Source: Clostridia bacterium
Lineage (GTDB): Bacteria > Bacillota > Clostridia > Christensenellales > Aristaeellaceae
Reading direction: 5' to 3'
DNA length: 64,000 nucleotides
Assembly (NCBI GenBank): GCA_017448975.1
Contig: JAFSKN010000017.1
Span: 55,270 to 119,269, forward strand
Below are positions 41,858 through 50,497 of the stretch, piece after piece. How positions within the stretch are numbered: the stretch's first letter is position 1; each line of letters opens with the position of its first letter. Below the pieces are notes generated by a model. It worked only from the letters and a program-made list of their open reading frames with translations. It made no database searches and had not been told where the DNA came from. The position numbers and the translations under genes were made by a program.

Positions 41858-42772
41858 ATGATTATGGCGCAAACCGCCGCCATTTCCCAGGGGATGAAAG
41901 CGGCCCGCCGCAGGGAAAACATCGCGGCCTATATTTTCATGGCCCCCAGCCTGCTGTTTTTCTTAGGGTTTGTGGTCTTCCCCATGGGCATGTGTCTGGT
42001 GACAAGCTTCTTCAACTACACCATGTCCGATTTTTCCTTCGTTGGCCTCGCTAATTATCAGGAAATGTTCGGAGACGCCATCTTTATCCGGGCGCTGATC
42101 AACACCATCATCATCGTTGTGGTCAGCGTGCCCATTACCTGCATGTTCTCCCTGTGGGTGGCCTCCATCATTTATAAAATGCGGCAGGTAAACACTTCCT
42201 TCTTCCGCTGCGTGTTCTATCTGCCGGTGGTCACCGGCTCCGTGGCCGTGACGGTGGTATGGAAGTGGATTTTCAATAATTATACCGGCGTGCTCAACTA
42301 TCTGGCGAAAAACTTGGGGCTGATCGCCAAAAACGTGAACTGGTTAGGCGATCCAAACACCGCCCTGTGGTGCATCATCACCATCCTGCTCACCACCTCC
42401 GTGGGCCAGCCCATCGTGCTGTACGTGTCCGCCCTGGCCAACGTGGATCATTCCCTGGTGGAGGCCGCGTCTGTGGACGGCGCTACCAGCATGCAGACCT
42501 TCTGGCGCATCAAATGGCCCCAGATCATGCCCACCACCCTGTACATCCTGGTGATCACCACCATCAACTCCTTCCAGTGCTTCGCCCTGATCCAATTGCT
42601 CACATCAGGCGGGCCAAACAATTCCACCCAAACCATCATGTACTATATTTACTATGAAGCCTTCAAGCTGAACCGCTATGGCTACGGCAGCGCCATGGGC
42701 ATCATCTTAGCCATCATCATCGCGCTTTTCAGCGCCATTCAGTTCCGCCTTGCCAAGACGGACAACGGCTGA
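41858..42772 (+). CDS. ABC sugar transporter permease (MalF-type)
   Basis: This is a 304-residue permease with six membrane segments. The EAA loop EAASVDGATSMQTFWRIKWP is clear at about residues 205-224. It forms the importer channel with the following gene. An ATG two codons later (41864) could also be the start; AGGAAAG lies upstream. Confidence 0.94.
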   Translation: MIMAQTAAISQGMKAARRRENIAAYIFMAPSLLFFLGFVVFPMGMCLVTSFFNYTMSDFSFVGLANYQEMFGDAIFIRALINTIIIVVVSVPITCMFSLWVASIIYKMRQVNTSFFRCVFYLPVVTGSVAVTVVWKWIFNNYTGVLNYLAKNLGLIAKNVNWLGDPNTALWCIITILLTTSVGQPIVLYVSALANVDHSLVEAASVDGATSMQTFWRIKWPQIMPTTLYILVITTINSFQCFALIQLLTSGGPNNSTQTIMYYIYYEAFKLNRYGYGSAMGIILAIIIALFSAIQFRLAKTDNG

Positions 42773-42789
42773 GAAAGGAGGAAGACAAG

Positions 42790-43686
42790 ATGACCGCCAT
42801 TCCGAAAAACGCTTCCTCCCGTCCCTCCAAACGGGCCCCGGAGGTTGATACCACGGACCACAGCGTCCATGCCCTTACCCCCTATCGGGTCATCAGCGTG
42901 GTGCTGCTGATCGTTCTGACGATCCTGTTCATTTTCCCGCTGTACTGGATCATTACCGGCTCCTTCAAGACCCAGCAGGCCGTCAACGCCCGCGTTCCCG
43001 TGTGGTTCCCCGTAGAACCGACGATCGGCAATTATGAGCGTCTCTTTCAGAAGCCCGCTTTCCTCTGGCTGTTCAACACGGTGCTGCTCTGCGCCGCCTC
43101 CATGGGCCTGACCTGCGTTTCCGCTTCCATGGGCGGCTACGCCCTGGCCAAGAAAAACTTCCGGGGCCGTACCTTCCTGTTCTCCCTGTTCGTGTGCGCT
43201 ATGGCCCTGCCCAAGCAGGTGATCTTGATCCCGCTGCTCAAGGAAATGGCTTTCTTAAAGCTGCATAACACCCTCTGGGCCGTCATCCTGCCCACCGTAG
43301 GCTGGCCCTTCGGCGTGTTCCTGATGAAGCAGTTCTGCGAGGGCATCCCCAATGAAATGCTGGAAGCAGCCCGCATCGACGGCGCCGGTGAAGCCCGAAC
43401 CTTCATCGACATCATCCTGCCCATGATCAAGCCCGGTATCGGCGCCCTGGCCATCTTCACCTTCATCACCGCCTGGAACGATTACTTCCTCCAGCTGATC
43501 ATGCTCAACGATACGGACGTTCTCTCCATTTCCCTGGGTATCGCCAAGCTGCAAAGCGAGCTCTCCACCGACTACGGCCTCATTATGGCCGGCGCGGCCC
43601 TGGGCTCCATCCCCATCATCATCATCTTCCTGCTCTTCCAGAAATTCTTCACCCGCGGCATCACCATGGGCGCGGTGAAGGGGTAA
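42790..43686 (+). CDS. ABC sugar transporter permease (MalG-type)
   Basis: This is a 298-residue permease with six membrane segments and an extended charged N-terminus of about 40 residues before the first helix. The EAA loop EAARIDGAGEARTFIDIILP is present. It is preceded by AAAGGAGG and lies 17 bp after its partner gene. Confidence 0.94.
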   Translation: MTAIPKNASSRPSKRAPEVDTTDHSVHALTPYRVISVVLLIVLTILFIFPLYWIITGSFKTQQAVNARVPVWFPVEPTIGNYERLFQKPAFLWLFNTVLLCAASMGLTCVSASMGGYALAKKNFRGRTFLFSLFVCAMALPKQVILIPLLKEMAFLKLHNTLWAVILPTVGWPFGVFLMKQFCEGIPNEMLEAARIDGAGEARTFIDIILPMIKPGIGALAIFTFITAWNDYFLQLIMLNDTDVLSISLGIAKLQSELSTDYGLIMAGAALGSIPIIIIFLLFQKFFTRGITMGAVKG

Positions 43687-43697
43687 CGGGTTATTTA

Positions 43698-43770
43698 CCG
43701 GGGGAAACCGCTCTTTGGATGCCAAAGAGCGGTTTCCCCCGGACCCCCTTCCGAGAAAGCAATAAAGGGG
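43698..43770. repeat. Two-hairpin intergenic repeat (copy A)
   Basis: A perfect 21-bp stem (43698-43718 with 43722-43742) closed by three bases is followed by the conserved tail with CCCCTT (43745-43750) and AAGGGG (43765-43770) arms. It separates the importer genes from nanA. Confidence 0.85.
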
Positions 43771-43821
43771 ATCATTATTTCTATTATCTGGATAAAAATA
43801 TTAACAAGGAGCGTGATTTCC

Positions 43822-44736
43822 ATGAATCTGGAAAAATACTATGGTGTGATTCCCGCGTTCTATGCCTGCTATGATGAGCAGAACGAGGTGAGCGAAAAGG
43901 CCACCCGTGCCCTGGCCCGCTATCTGGTGAACAAGGGCGTGAAGGGCCTCTATGTGGGCGGTTCCTCCGGGGAATGCATCTACCTGGAAAAGGAAGAGCG
44001 CATGAAGACCCTGGAAGCCGTCATGGCCGAAGTGAAGGGCGAATGCACCATCATCGCCCACGTGGGCTGCAACAACACCAGGGAATCCATGCAGCTGGCC
44101 GCCCACGCCGAAAGCCTCGGGGTGGACGCCATCGCCAGCATCCCGCCCATCTACTTCCATCTGCCGGAATACGCCATCGCCCAGTACTGGAACGATATTT
44201 CCTCCGCCGCGCCCAACACGGATTTCGTCATCTACAACATTCCCCAGCTGGCGGGCGTGGCCCTCACCGCTCCGCTGTTTAAGGAAATGCTGAAAAATCC
44301 CAAGGTGATCGGCGTGAAAAATTCCTCCATGCCCACCCAGGATATCGACACCTTCGTGCGCCTGGGCGGCGAACGCTGCGTGGTCTTCAACGGCCCCGAC
44401 GAACAGTTCGTTTCCGGCCGTGCCATTGGCGCGGGCGGCGGCATCGGCGGCACCTACGGGGCCATGCCGGAGCTGTTCCTGAAAATGGACGCCCTGGTGA
44501 AGGAGGGCCGCTACAAGGAAGCCGAGCCCATCCAGCACGAGGTGAACGCCATCATCTCCGAGCTTTGCAGCTGCAAAGGCAATATGTACGCCGTCATCAA
44601 GGGCGTGCTGAAAATCAACGAAGGCCTGGAGCTGGGCTCCGTCCGCAAGCCCCTGATCGGCCTTGCGGAAGAAGATCAGCCCAAGGTAAACGCCGTGGCC
44701 CAGCATATCCGGCAGGCCATCGCTCAATACTGCTGA
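43822..44736 (+). CDS. nanA: N-acetylneuraminate lyase
   Basis: This is a 304-residue member of the DHDPS/NAL aldolase family that splits N-acetylneuraminate to ManNAc and pyruvate. VGGSSGE is the carboxylate-binding loop, the catalytic tyrosine is in FVIYNIPQ, and the Schiff-base lysine is in IGVKNSS. The ATG at 43822 is spaced well from AAGGAGCG; a GTG at 43813 overlaps that site. It lies downstream of the importer genes and upstream of the epimerase. Specificity as NAL and not DapA is supported by context and the GVKNSS motif. Confidence 0.88.
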   Translation: MNLEKYYGVIPAFYACYDEQNEVSEKATRALARYLVNKGVKGLYVGGSSGECIYLEKEERMKTLEAVMAEVKGECTIIAHVGCNNTRESMQLAAHAESLGVDAIASIPPIYFHLPEYAIAQYWNDISSAAPNTDFVIYNIPQLAGVALTAPLFKEMLKNPKVIGVKNSSMPTQDIDTFVRLGGERCVVFNGPDEQFVSGRAIGAGGGIGGTYGAMPELFLKMDALVKEGRYKEAEPIQHEVNAIISELCSCKGNMYAVIKGVLKINEGLELGSVRKPLIGLAEEDQPKVNAVAQHIRQAIAQYC

Positions 44737-44749
44737 CACAATAACCGAG

Positions 44750-44782
44750 CGCGGGCTGGATGAAAAAAGCGTTCAGCCCGCG
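44750..44782. promoter_or_regulatory. Intercistronic hairpin between nanA and epimerase genes
   Basis: CGCGGGCTG (44750-44758) pairs with CAGCCCGCG (44774-44782). No T run follows, so an mRNA stability or processing role is more likely than termination. Confidence 0.55.
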
Positions 44783-44816
44783 TATCTGCGGCGCTATCAC
44801 GGAGGAGGAATACATC

Positions 44817-46022
44817 ATGAACAAGGAACTGCTCATTGCCCAGCAGCAATGGATCCGGGATGAATTGGACCGCAGCGCGGATTTCTGGCTGCGCCACGGA
44901 TGGGATCGGGAAAACGGCGGCGTGTACACCTGCCTGGACCGGGAAGGAAACATCTATTCCACCGATAAAAGCGTGTGGATGCAGGGCCGCTGCGCCTGGA
45001 CCTATGCCTGGCTGTGCCACGTGTACGGAAAACGGCAGGAATGGATGGATTTTTCCAAGTCCTGCCTGGATTTTATGGAAGCCCACTGCATCAATCGGGA
45101 AAAGGGCGGCCGCATGTATTTCACCGTCACGGCGGAAGGGAAACCCCTGCGGCAGCGGCGGTATTTCTTCTCGGAAAGCTTTTACGCCATCGCCAACGCG
45201 GAGTATTACGCCCTGACCGGGGAGCAAATCTATCTGGACCGCGCCCGGTTCGCCTATGAAATGTACTGGAAGCTGTATCAGGGGCTCATGGAGGACCCGG
45301 TGGGCATGGGACCCAAAACCATTCCCGAAACCCGCAGTGGCAGGGCCCTTGGCAATCCCATGATTTACCTGAACATCTGCTCCGTGCTGCGCCGGTGCGA
45401 TCCCGCCCACACAGCCGAATACGACGCGCGCTCCCAGCAGTGCGTGGACGAAATATTCAAATATCATCGGAAGGCGGACATGCACTGCACCCTGGAAAAC
45501 GTGGGCCCCAACGGGGAATTCCGGGGAGATGTGACAGAGGGCCGCATCGTGAACCCCGGCCATGATATCGAATGCAGCTGGTTCCTGATGGAATACGCCA
45601 ACCACAAGGGGGACGCCGAACTGCATCGGCAGGCCGAAAGCGTTTTCAACGACGCCATCCGCGCCGGCTGGGACAAGGAATACGGCGGCCTGCTGTATTT
45701 CATCGACTGCAAGGGCCTGCCGCCAGAAGCCTACGAGCATGATATGAAGCTGTGGTGGCCGCACAACGAAATCCTCATTGCCTCCATGATGGCCTATCGG
45801 GACACGGGCGACGAAGCGTATTACGGCTGGTTCTGCAAGACCCTGGATTATTGCAGGCAGGTCTTTGCCGATCCGGAAAACGGCGAATGGTACGGCTACC
45901 TGCGCCGGGACGGCAAGCCCACCATGCCTTCCACCAAGGGTTCCACCTTCAAAGGCCCCTTCCATTTGCCCCGCTGCCTGAGCATGGTGGACCGGATGAT
46001 CGCGCAGCTGCTGGAGAAATAA
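44817..46022 (+). CDS. N-acylglucosamine 2-epimerase (AGE/RnBP family)
   Basis: This is a 401-residue (alpha/alpha)6-barrel epimerase of the AGE family, converting ManNAc to GlcNAc. RENGGVYTCLDREG, RCAWTYAWLCHVY, HDIECSWFLMEYA and WWPHNEILIAS carry the conserved Arg, His and Glu residues. A GGAGGAGG site directly before the ATG at 44817 decides the start. As a neighbour of NanA it gives a route NeuAc to ManNAc to GlcNAc without a ManNAc kinase. Cellobiose 2-epimerase is a related alternative. Confidence 0.85.
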   Translation: MNKELLIAQQQWIRDELDRSADFWLRHGWDRENGGVYTCLDREGNIYSTDKSVWMQGRCAWTYAWLCHVYGKRQEWMDFSKSCLDFMEAHCINREKGGRMYFTVTAEGKPLRQRRYFFSESFYAIANAEYYALTGEQIYLDRARFAYEMYWKLYQGLMEDPVGMGPKTIPETRSGRALGNPMIYLNICSVLRRCDPAHTAEYDARSQQCVDEIFKYHRKADMHCTLENVGPNGEFRGDVTEGRIVNPGHDIECSWFLMEYANHKGDAELHRQAESVFNDAIRAGWDKEYGGLLYFIDCKGLPPEAYEHDMKLWWPHNEILIASMMAYRDTGDEAYYGWFCKTLDYCRQVFADPENGEWYGYLRRDGKPTMPSTKGSTFKGPFHLPRCLSMVDRMIAQLLEK

Positions 46023-46070
46023 GCGGTCCCGCGCCGTTCCGATCCTTTAAAATCTGCGTTTAGGGCGCCA

Positions 46071-46105
46071 AAAAGCCTTGTCTCGCAAGGGCGCAGGGCT
46101 TTTTG
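46071..46105 (+). terminator. Terminator after the epimerase gene
   Basis: AAAAAGCCTTG pairs with CAGGGCTTTTT and gives a terminator at the end of the sialic acid operon. Confidence 0.8.
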
Positions 46106-46169
46106 ATTTTCAAATAGACTTTAATCCGCTATCAATCAGTGAAACGATGGAATCATACGAGGTGGTCAC

Positions 46170-47159
46170 ATGAAACAGTATCCTTTCCACCCGCCTGTAT
46201 ATTACTGCCGCAGGGCACATATGCCGCTCACACTGGACGGACGCCTTGACAAGCCCTTCTGGGCAGATATTCCCTTTACCGATCTTTTCGTGGACATCGA
46301 GGGCCCGGAGAAAAGGAAGCCGCCGCGCTTTCCCACCCGTGCTAAAGCCGCGTGGGATGACGGCGCGCTCTATCTGGCCGCGGAGCTCACGGGAGACGAA
46401 ATATGGGCCCACGTCGCCAGGCGGGACGACGTAATATTTCACGATAACGATTTCGAGGTGTTCATCGACCCGGATTCGGACACGCAGCGGTATATCGAGC
46501 TTGAGATGAACGCGATGAATACCGTGTGGGATCTGCTTTTGACCAAGGCATACCGGGACGGAGGCAAACCCATCGATTCCTTTGACATCAAGGGGCTTGA
46601 GACTGCCGTATACATCGATGGAAAGCTGAACGACCCGTGCGCGGACAATCGAAAATGGAGCGTGGAGATCAAACTGCCCATGCGTTCCCTGAAAGAGGCC
46701 GCCGACCGTGTTCCAAGGCCCGGGGACTATTGGCGGCTGAATTTTTCAAGGGTGCAGTGGACCTGCGAGGTCAAGGACGGGGAGTACAGGAAGGTCCTCG
46801 GACCCGACGGAAAACCCCTGCCGGAGGACAACTGGGTTTGGGCTCCCACCGGCGTGATCGACATACACCGGCCGCAGTATTGGGGCTTTCTCTTCTTTAC
46901 TGAAAACGGCGAGGAATACCCGATCCCAGAGGACGAACGCCTGCGCTTTGACCTGTACAGATTGTTTGAGGAGCAGCGCGTGTATTACCGCGAGCATGGG
47001 TGCTACAGCACGGACGTGGATGCGCTCCGCGCCGCCGCCGGGGTCGAAACGCGCCCGGTGATCGAGACCACGGCGCACTTTTTCGAGATGCGCGTGAAAC
47101 GGGCGGATGGAAGGGGCGAAATACGTCTTTTCGCCGACGGAAGAAGCGAAATGACCTAA
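46170..47159 (+). CDS. CBM9-like carbohydrate-binding protein
   Basis: This is a 329-residue protein of the DOMON/CBM9-like group that occurs as a single domain in gut bacteria. LTLDGRLDKPFWADIPFTD, AAWDDGALYLAAEL, DNDFEVFIDPD and WRLNFSRVQW are typical. There is no signal peptide, so it may work in the cytoplasm. The function of these stand-alone proteins is not settled. It starts after the terminator, with a weak ribosome binding site (GAGGTGGTC). Its stop lies in the same frame as the truncated cyclase gene that follows. Confidence 0.85.
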   Translation: MKQYPFHPPVYYCRRAHMPLTLDGRLDKPFWADIPFTDLFVDIEGPEKRKPPRFPTRAKAAWDDGALYLAAELTGDEIWAHVARRDDVIFHDNDFEVFIDPDSDTQRYIELEMNAMNTVWDLLLTKAYRDGGKPIDSFDIKGLETAVYIDGKLNDPCADNRKWSVEIKLPMRSLKEAADRVPRPGDYWRLNFSRVQWTCEVKDGEYRKVLGPDGKPLPEDNWVWAPTGVIDIHRPQYWGFLFFTENGEEYPIPEDERLRFDLYRLFEEQRVYYREHGCYSTDVDALRAAAGVETRPVIETTAHFFEMRVKRADGRGEIRLFADGRSEMT

Positions 47160-48434
47160 TTTGTTTTTTCCCGTTATCTTGCGTACAGGCGTAAATTTGG
47201 ATATGTTTACACGCCGGAAACCGGTTTTCAGGAGCACGAGGTAGCGGATATTTCTTCCTATGATCTTACGGACACCTCGGCGCTGGTGTGGTTCACGGTA
47301 CCCCGGGCCACGGGCCGCTCCGTGTGGCAGCCGCCCTATATCACGGAAACCTTAGGGGCCCGGGTGATTTCCTATAATGTGCCGGTGTACTGGAACGACC
47401 GGTTCATCGGCGTGGTGGGCATTGAAATCAATTTTTCCGTTCTGACGGATCAGGTGGATCATATCCGGCTCTACGGCCACGGCTATGCCTTTATCAACGG
47501 CTCGGAAGGAAAGCTGATTTACCATCCCCTGCTGGACGAAACGGCGAATCCCCCGGCGCCCGACGGCCTGCTCAGCGGCGACAAGCTGGTCCGCTATCAA
47601 TATGAGGGTGTGGAAAAGTTAGCGGTTTGGATGCCCCTGAATAACGGCATGCGCCTGAACGTGACGGTGCCCGTATCCGAAATCAACGGAAACTGGCAGC
47701 AGCTGATCCGCGCCATGATCGCCGTTTCCGTGATCGTGCTGGCGGTGTTCATCCTGCTCACCTATCACCTGACCGGGCGGATCACCAACCCGCTGCAAAA
47801 GCTCACCGAGGCGGCCCGGCAATTGGACGCGGGGAATTATAACATTGCGCTGAGCGACGGCGGAAACGACGAGGTGGGCGTGCTGACGCGCGCGGTGAGC
47901 CATTTGGTGGAGCACTTAAAAAAGTATATCAGCGGCTTGAACGACCTTGCGTATGCCGACTCCCTGACCTCCGTGCGCAACCGGGGCGCTTTCGATGCGT
48001 TCGTGCGGAATATGGAAGGGGAGCTGCTGGAAGCGAAAGGGCAGAAGGAATTCGCCATCTGCATGATCGACTGCAACGACCTGAAAGTCATCAACGATCG
48101 GTCGGGCCACGAAAAGGGCGACCTGTACCTGAAAGCGGCCTGCTCCCTGGTCTGCCACGTTTTCGTTCACAGCCCCGTATTCCGCATCGGCGGGGACGAA
48201 TTTGCCGTGATCCTGCAAAAATCCGATTATGAGCACCGGGACGAGCTGCTGGCGCGCTTTGACGAGGCCTGCGCGGAAAGCCGGAGCCGGGAAGCGGACG
48301 TATGGAATCAGGTGAACGTGGCCCGGGGCGTGGCGGTGTACGATCCGGCCATCGACGGCACGGTGAACGACGTGGTGCGCCGCGCCGACAAGCTGATGTA
48401 CGAAAACAAATGGCAGATGAAGCACGGCGGTTAA
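47160..48434 (+). pseudogene. 5'-truncated cache-HAMP-GGDEF diguanylate cyclase
   Basis: The frame is open directly after the stop of the CBM9-like gene and reads FGYVYTPETGFQEHEV, the later part of a cache sensor domain, then a membrane helix, a HAMP linker (GRITNPLQKLTEAARQLDAG) and a GGDEF domain with RIGGDEFAVIL. The start codon, the first membrane helix and the beginning of the sensor are missing. A GTG at 47286 could start a shortened protein of 382 residues, but it would lack the first helix. A deletion that joined it to the CBM9-like gene is the likely cause. Confidence 0.7.
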
Positions 48435-48453
48435 ACGTGCTTCCCATAGAAAA

Positions 48454-48481
48454 CGGGGCTGTCTCACACGAGGCAGCCCCG
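48454..48481. terminator. Bidirectional terminator between cyclase fragment and glgB
   Basis: CGGGGCTG/CAGCCCCG stem with a 12-base loop; the minus strand continues into GTTTTC, so the branching enzyme gene is ended best. Confidence 0.75.
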
Positions 48482-48501
48482 AATCTTATTCAACGCAGTT
48501 T

Positions 48502-50481
48502 TTACCGGTCAGCCGGACCCAGCACGATGGCGGTGCGGGCGGGCAGATACAGGCGCAGGCGGCTCACCTGGTCTTCCCCGGTCCAGGCGTTGATGGGCTC
48601 CCGGCCCACCCGGCCGTAGCCGTTGTACTCGTAATCGTCGCTGGAGAACAGCACCCGGTACGCCGTGTTTTCGCTGACGGGAATGGCGTAATCGGTGTAA
48701 CTGCGATCCGGGGAGAAGTTGAAGGCGAACAGCAGGGCGCCCCGCTCGAAGGCGATCACGTGATCGTCCTCATGCACCCAGCGAAGTTCGGGGTAGGGCT
48801 GATCGAAAATGCGGTAATCCCGGGCCACGTGGATCATATCCCGGTCAAAGGCGTACAGATTCTTGTATTTCAGGTCGGGATTTTTCAGCAGGCTCCACTG
48901 GCGGCGGCAGTACTGGAAGCTGTTGCCGTTGCCGGGGCGGGGGAAGTCGATCCATTCCGGATGGCCGAACTCATTGCCCATGAAGGCCAGATATCCGGTA
49001 CCCCCCGCCGCCAAGGTGATCAGGCGGATCATCTTGTGCAGGGCCACGGCCCGGTCGATCACCAGGGTATGGCAGTCCTCCCGCATGGAATCGTACATGG
49101 CGGCCCCCGCCAGGCGGAAGATCACCGTCTGATCCCCCACCAGGGCCTGGTCGTGGCTTTCCACATAGGCCACGGTGGGCGCGTTGCGGAAGGTCAGCTC
49201 CCGCCAGATATAGCCAAGGTTCCAGTCCTCGTCCTTGGCGGTTTTGATCAGCTTGATCCACATATCGGGCAGGCCCATGCCCAAGCGGAAATCAAAGCCC
49301 ACGCCGCCCTCCGGCACGGGCTCGCACATGCCGGGCATGCCGCTCATGTCCTCGGCCACGGTGAGGGCGCAGGGGTTCAGCTGGTGGATCAGCTCGTTGG
49401 CCAGCATCAGGTAAACCAGCGCCTCCAAATCGGTGTTCATGGTGAAATACATGCCTAAATTGTTGAAATTGGTGCCTAAGGCATGATCGTGGTACAGCAT
49501 GGAGGTGACACCGTCGAAGCGGAAGCCGTCGAAATGGTATTCCTCCATCCAGAATTTCAGGTTGCTCAGCAGGAAATGCAGCACCTCGGGCTTATCGTAA
49601 TTGAAGCATTTGGTGCCCCAGGCGGGATGGTCGCCCTCCGCGCCGTCATGGAAGAACTGCCAGGAGGTGCCGTCGAACAGGTTGATGCCCTCCAGGGTGT
49701 TGCCCACGGCGTGGGAATGCACCACGTCCAGCAGCACGCGGATGCCCATTTCGTGGGCCTTGTTCACCAGGTATTTTAAATCCTCCGGCGTGCCGAAGCG
49801 GCTGGAAGCGGCGAAGAAATTGCTCACCTGATAGCCGAAGGAGCCGTAGAAGGGGTGCTCCATCACCGCCATCAATTGAATGGTATTGTAGCCCGTGGCC
49901 TGCACATGGGGCAGGATGTTATCGGCGAATTCCCGGTAGGTGGCGATGCGGTGATCCTCGCTTGCCATGCCGATGTGGGCTTCATAGATCAGCGCGGGTT
50001 CCTTGCTGGCAAAGCCCGCGTCGGTCCAGGGGTAGGGCTCCAAATTGTCCCATACCTCGCAGCACCAGCTTCCGTTTTGCCAGTCCTGAACGGCGCGTTT
50101 GGTGTACAGCGGCAAATGCTGGCTCAGGTTATTGCCGTTGCGCACGATGGTGATCACCTTGCTGCCCTTTTTCAGGGTATCGCCGGGCAGGAACAGTTCC
50201 CAGTTGCCGTTTTCCAGCTTTTTGAGGGGCGTATCGGTCCAGTGCCAGTCGTTAAAATCCCCTGCCAGGTACAGCTGATCCGCCGCCGGGGCCCATTCCC
50301 GGTACACCCAGCCGTCGGGCTGATAGTGGAAACCGTAGTAATGGTGGGCGTTGGCAAAGTCCGTCAGCTTCCCCTCCTCGCCGATCAGCTGGCGGCGTTT
50401 GCCGTGATACCAGTCCATGCGCAGGTTGATATCCCCCTCAAAGGGCTGAAGCTCCGGGTGTTTTTCCAGAATGCGGTACAT
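48502..50481 (-). CDS. glgB: 1,4-alpha-glucan branching enzyme (GH13)
   Basis: This is a 659-residue branching enzyme that forms alpha-1,6 links in glycogen. An N-terminal CBM48-like domain (YREWAPAADQLYLAGDFNDW) precedes the GH13 barrel with DVVHSHAV, the nucleophile in FRFDGVTSM, the acid in VAEDMSGM and the HD in ESHDQALVGD. The set of motifs resembles the eukaryotic-like GH13_8 type. The ATG at 50481 gives the expected start; a longer frame lacks a site. It lies 16 bp after the GH2 gene in the same operon. No other glycogen gene is in the window. Confidence 0.93.
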   Translation of the reverse strand: MYRILEKHPELQPFEGDINLRMDWYHGKRRQLIGEEGKLTDFANAHHYYGFHYQPDGWVYREWAPAADQLYLAGDFNDWHWTDTPLKKLENGNWELFLPGDTLKKGSKVITIVRNGNNLSQHLPLYTKRAVQDWQNGSWCCEVWDNLEPYPWTDAGFASKEPALIYEAHIGMASEDHRIATYREFADNILPHVQATGYNTIQLMAVMEHPFYGSFGYQVSNFFAASSRFGTPEDLKYLVNKAHEMGIRVLLDVVHSHAVGNTLEGINLFDGTSWQFFHDGAEGDHPAWGTKCFNYDKPEVLHFLLSNLKFWMEEYHFDGFRFDGVTSMLYHDHALGTNFNNLGMYFTMNTDLEALVYLMLANELIHQLNPCALTVAEDMSGMPGMCEPVPEGGVGFDFRLGMGLPDMWIKLIKTAKDEDWNLGYIWRELTFRNAPTVAYVESHDQALVGDQTVIFRLAGAAMYDSMREDCHTLVIDRAVALHKMIRLITLAAGGTGYLAFMGNEFGHPEWIDFPRPGNGNSFQYCRRQWSLLKNPDLKYKNLYAFDRDMIHVARDYRIFDQPYPELRWVHEDDHVIAFERGALLFAFNFSPDRSYTDYAIPVSENTAYRVLFSSDDYEYNGYGRVGREPINAWTGEDQVSRLRLYLPARTAIVLGPADR

Positions 50482-50497
50482 GAACCCATCCCCCTTT

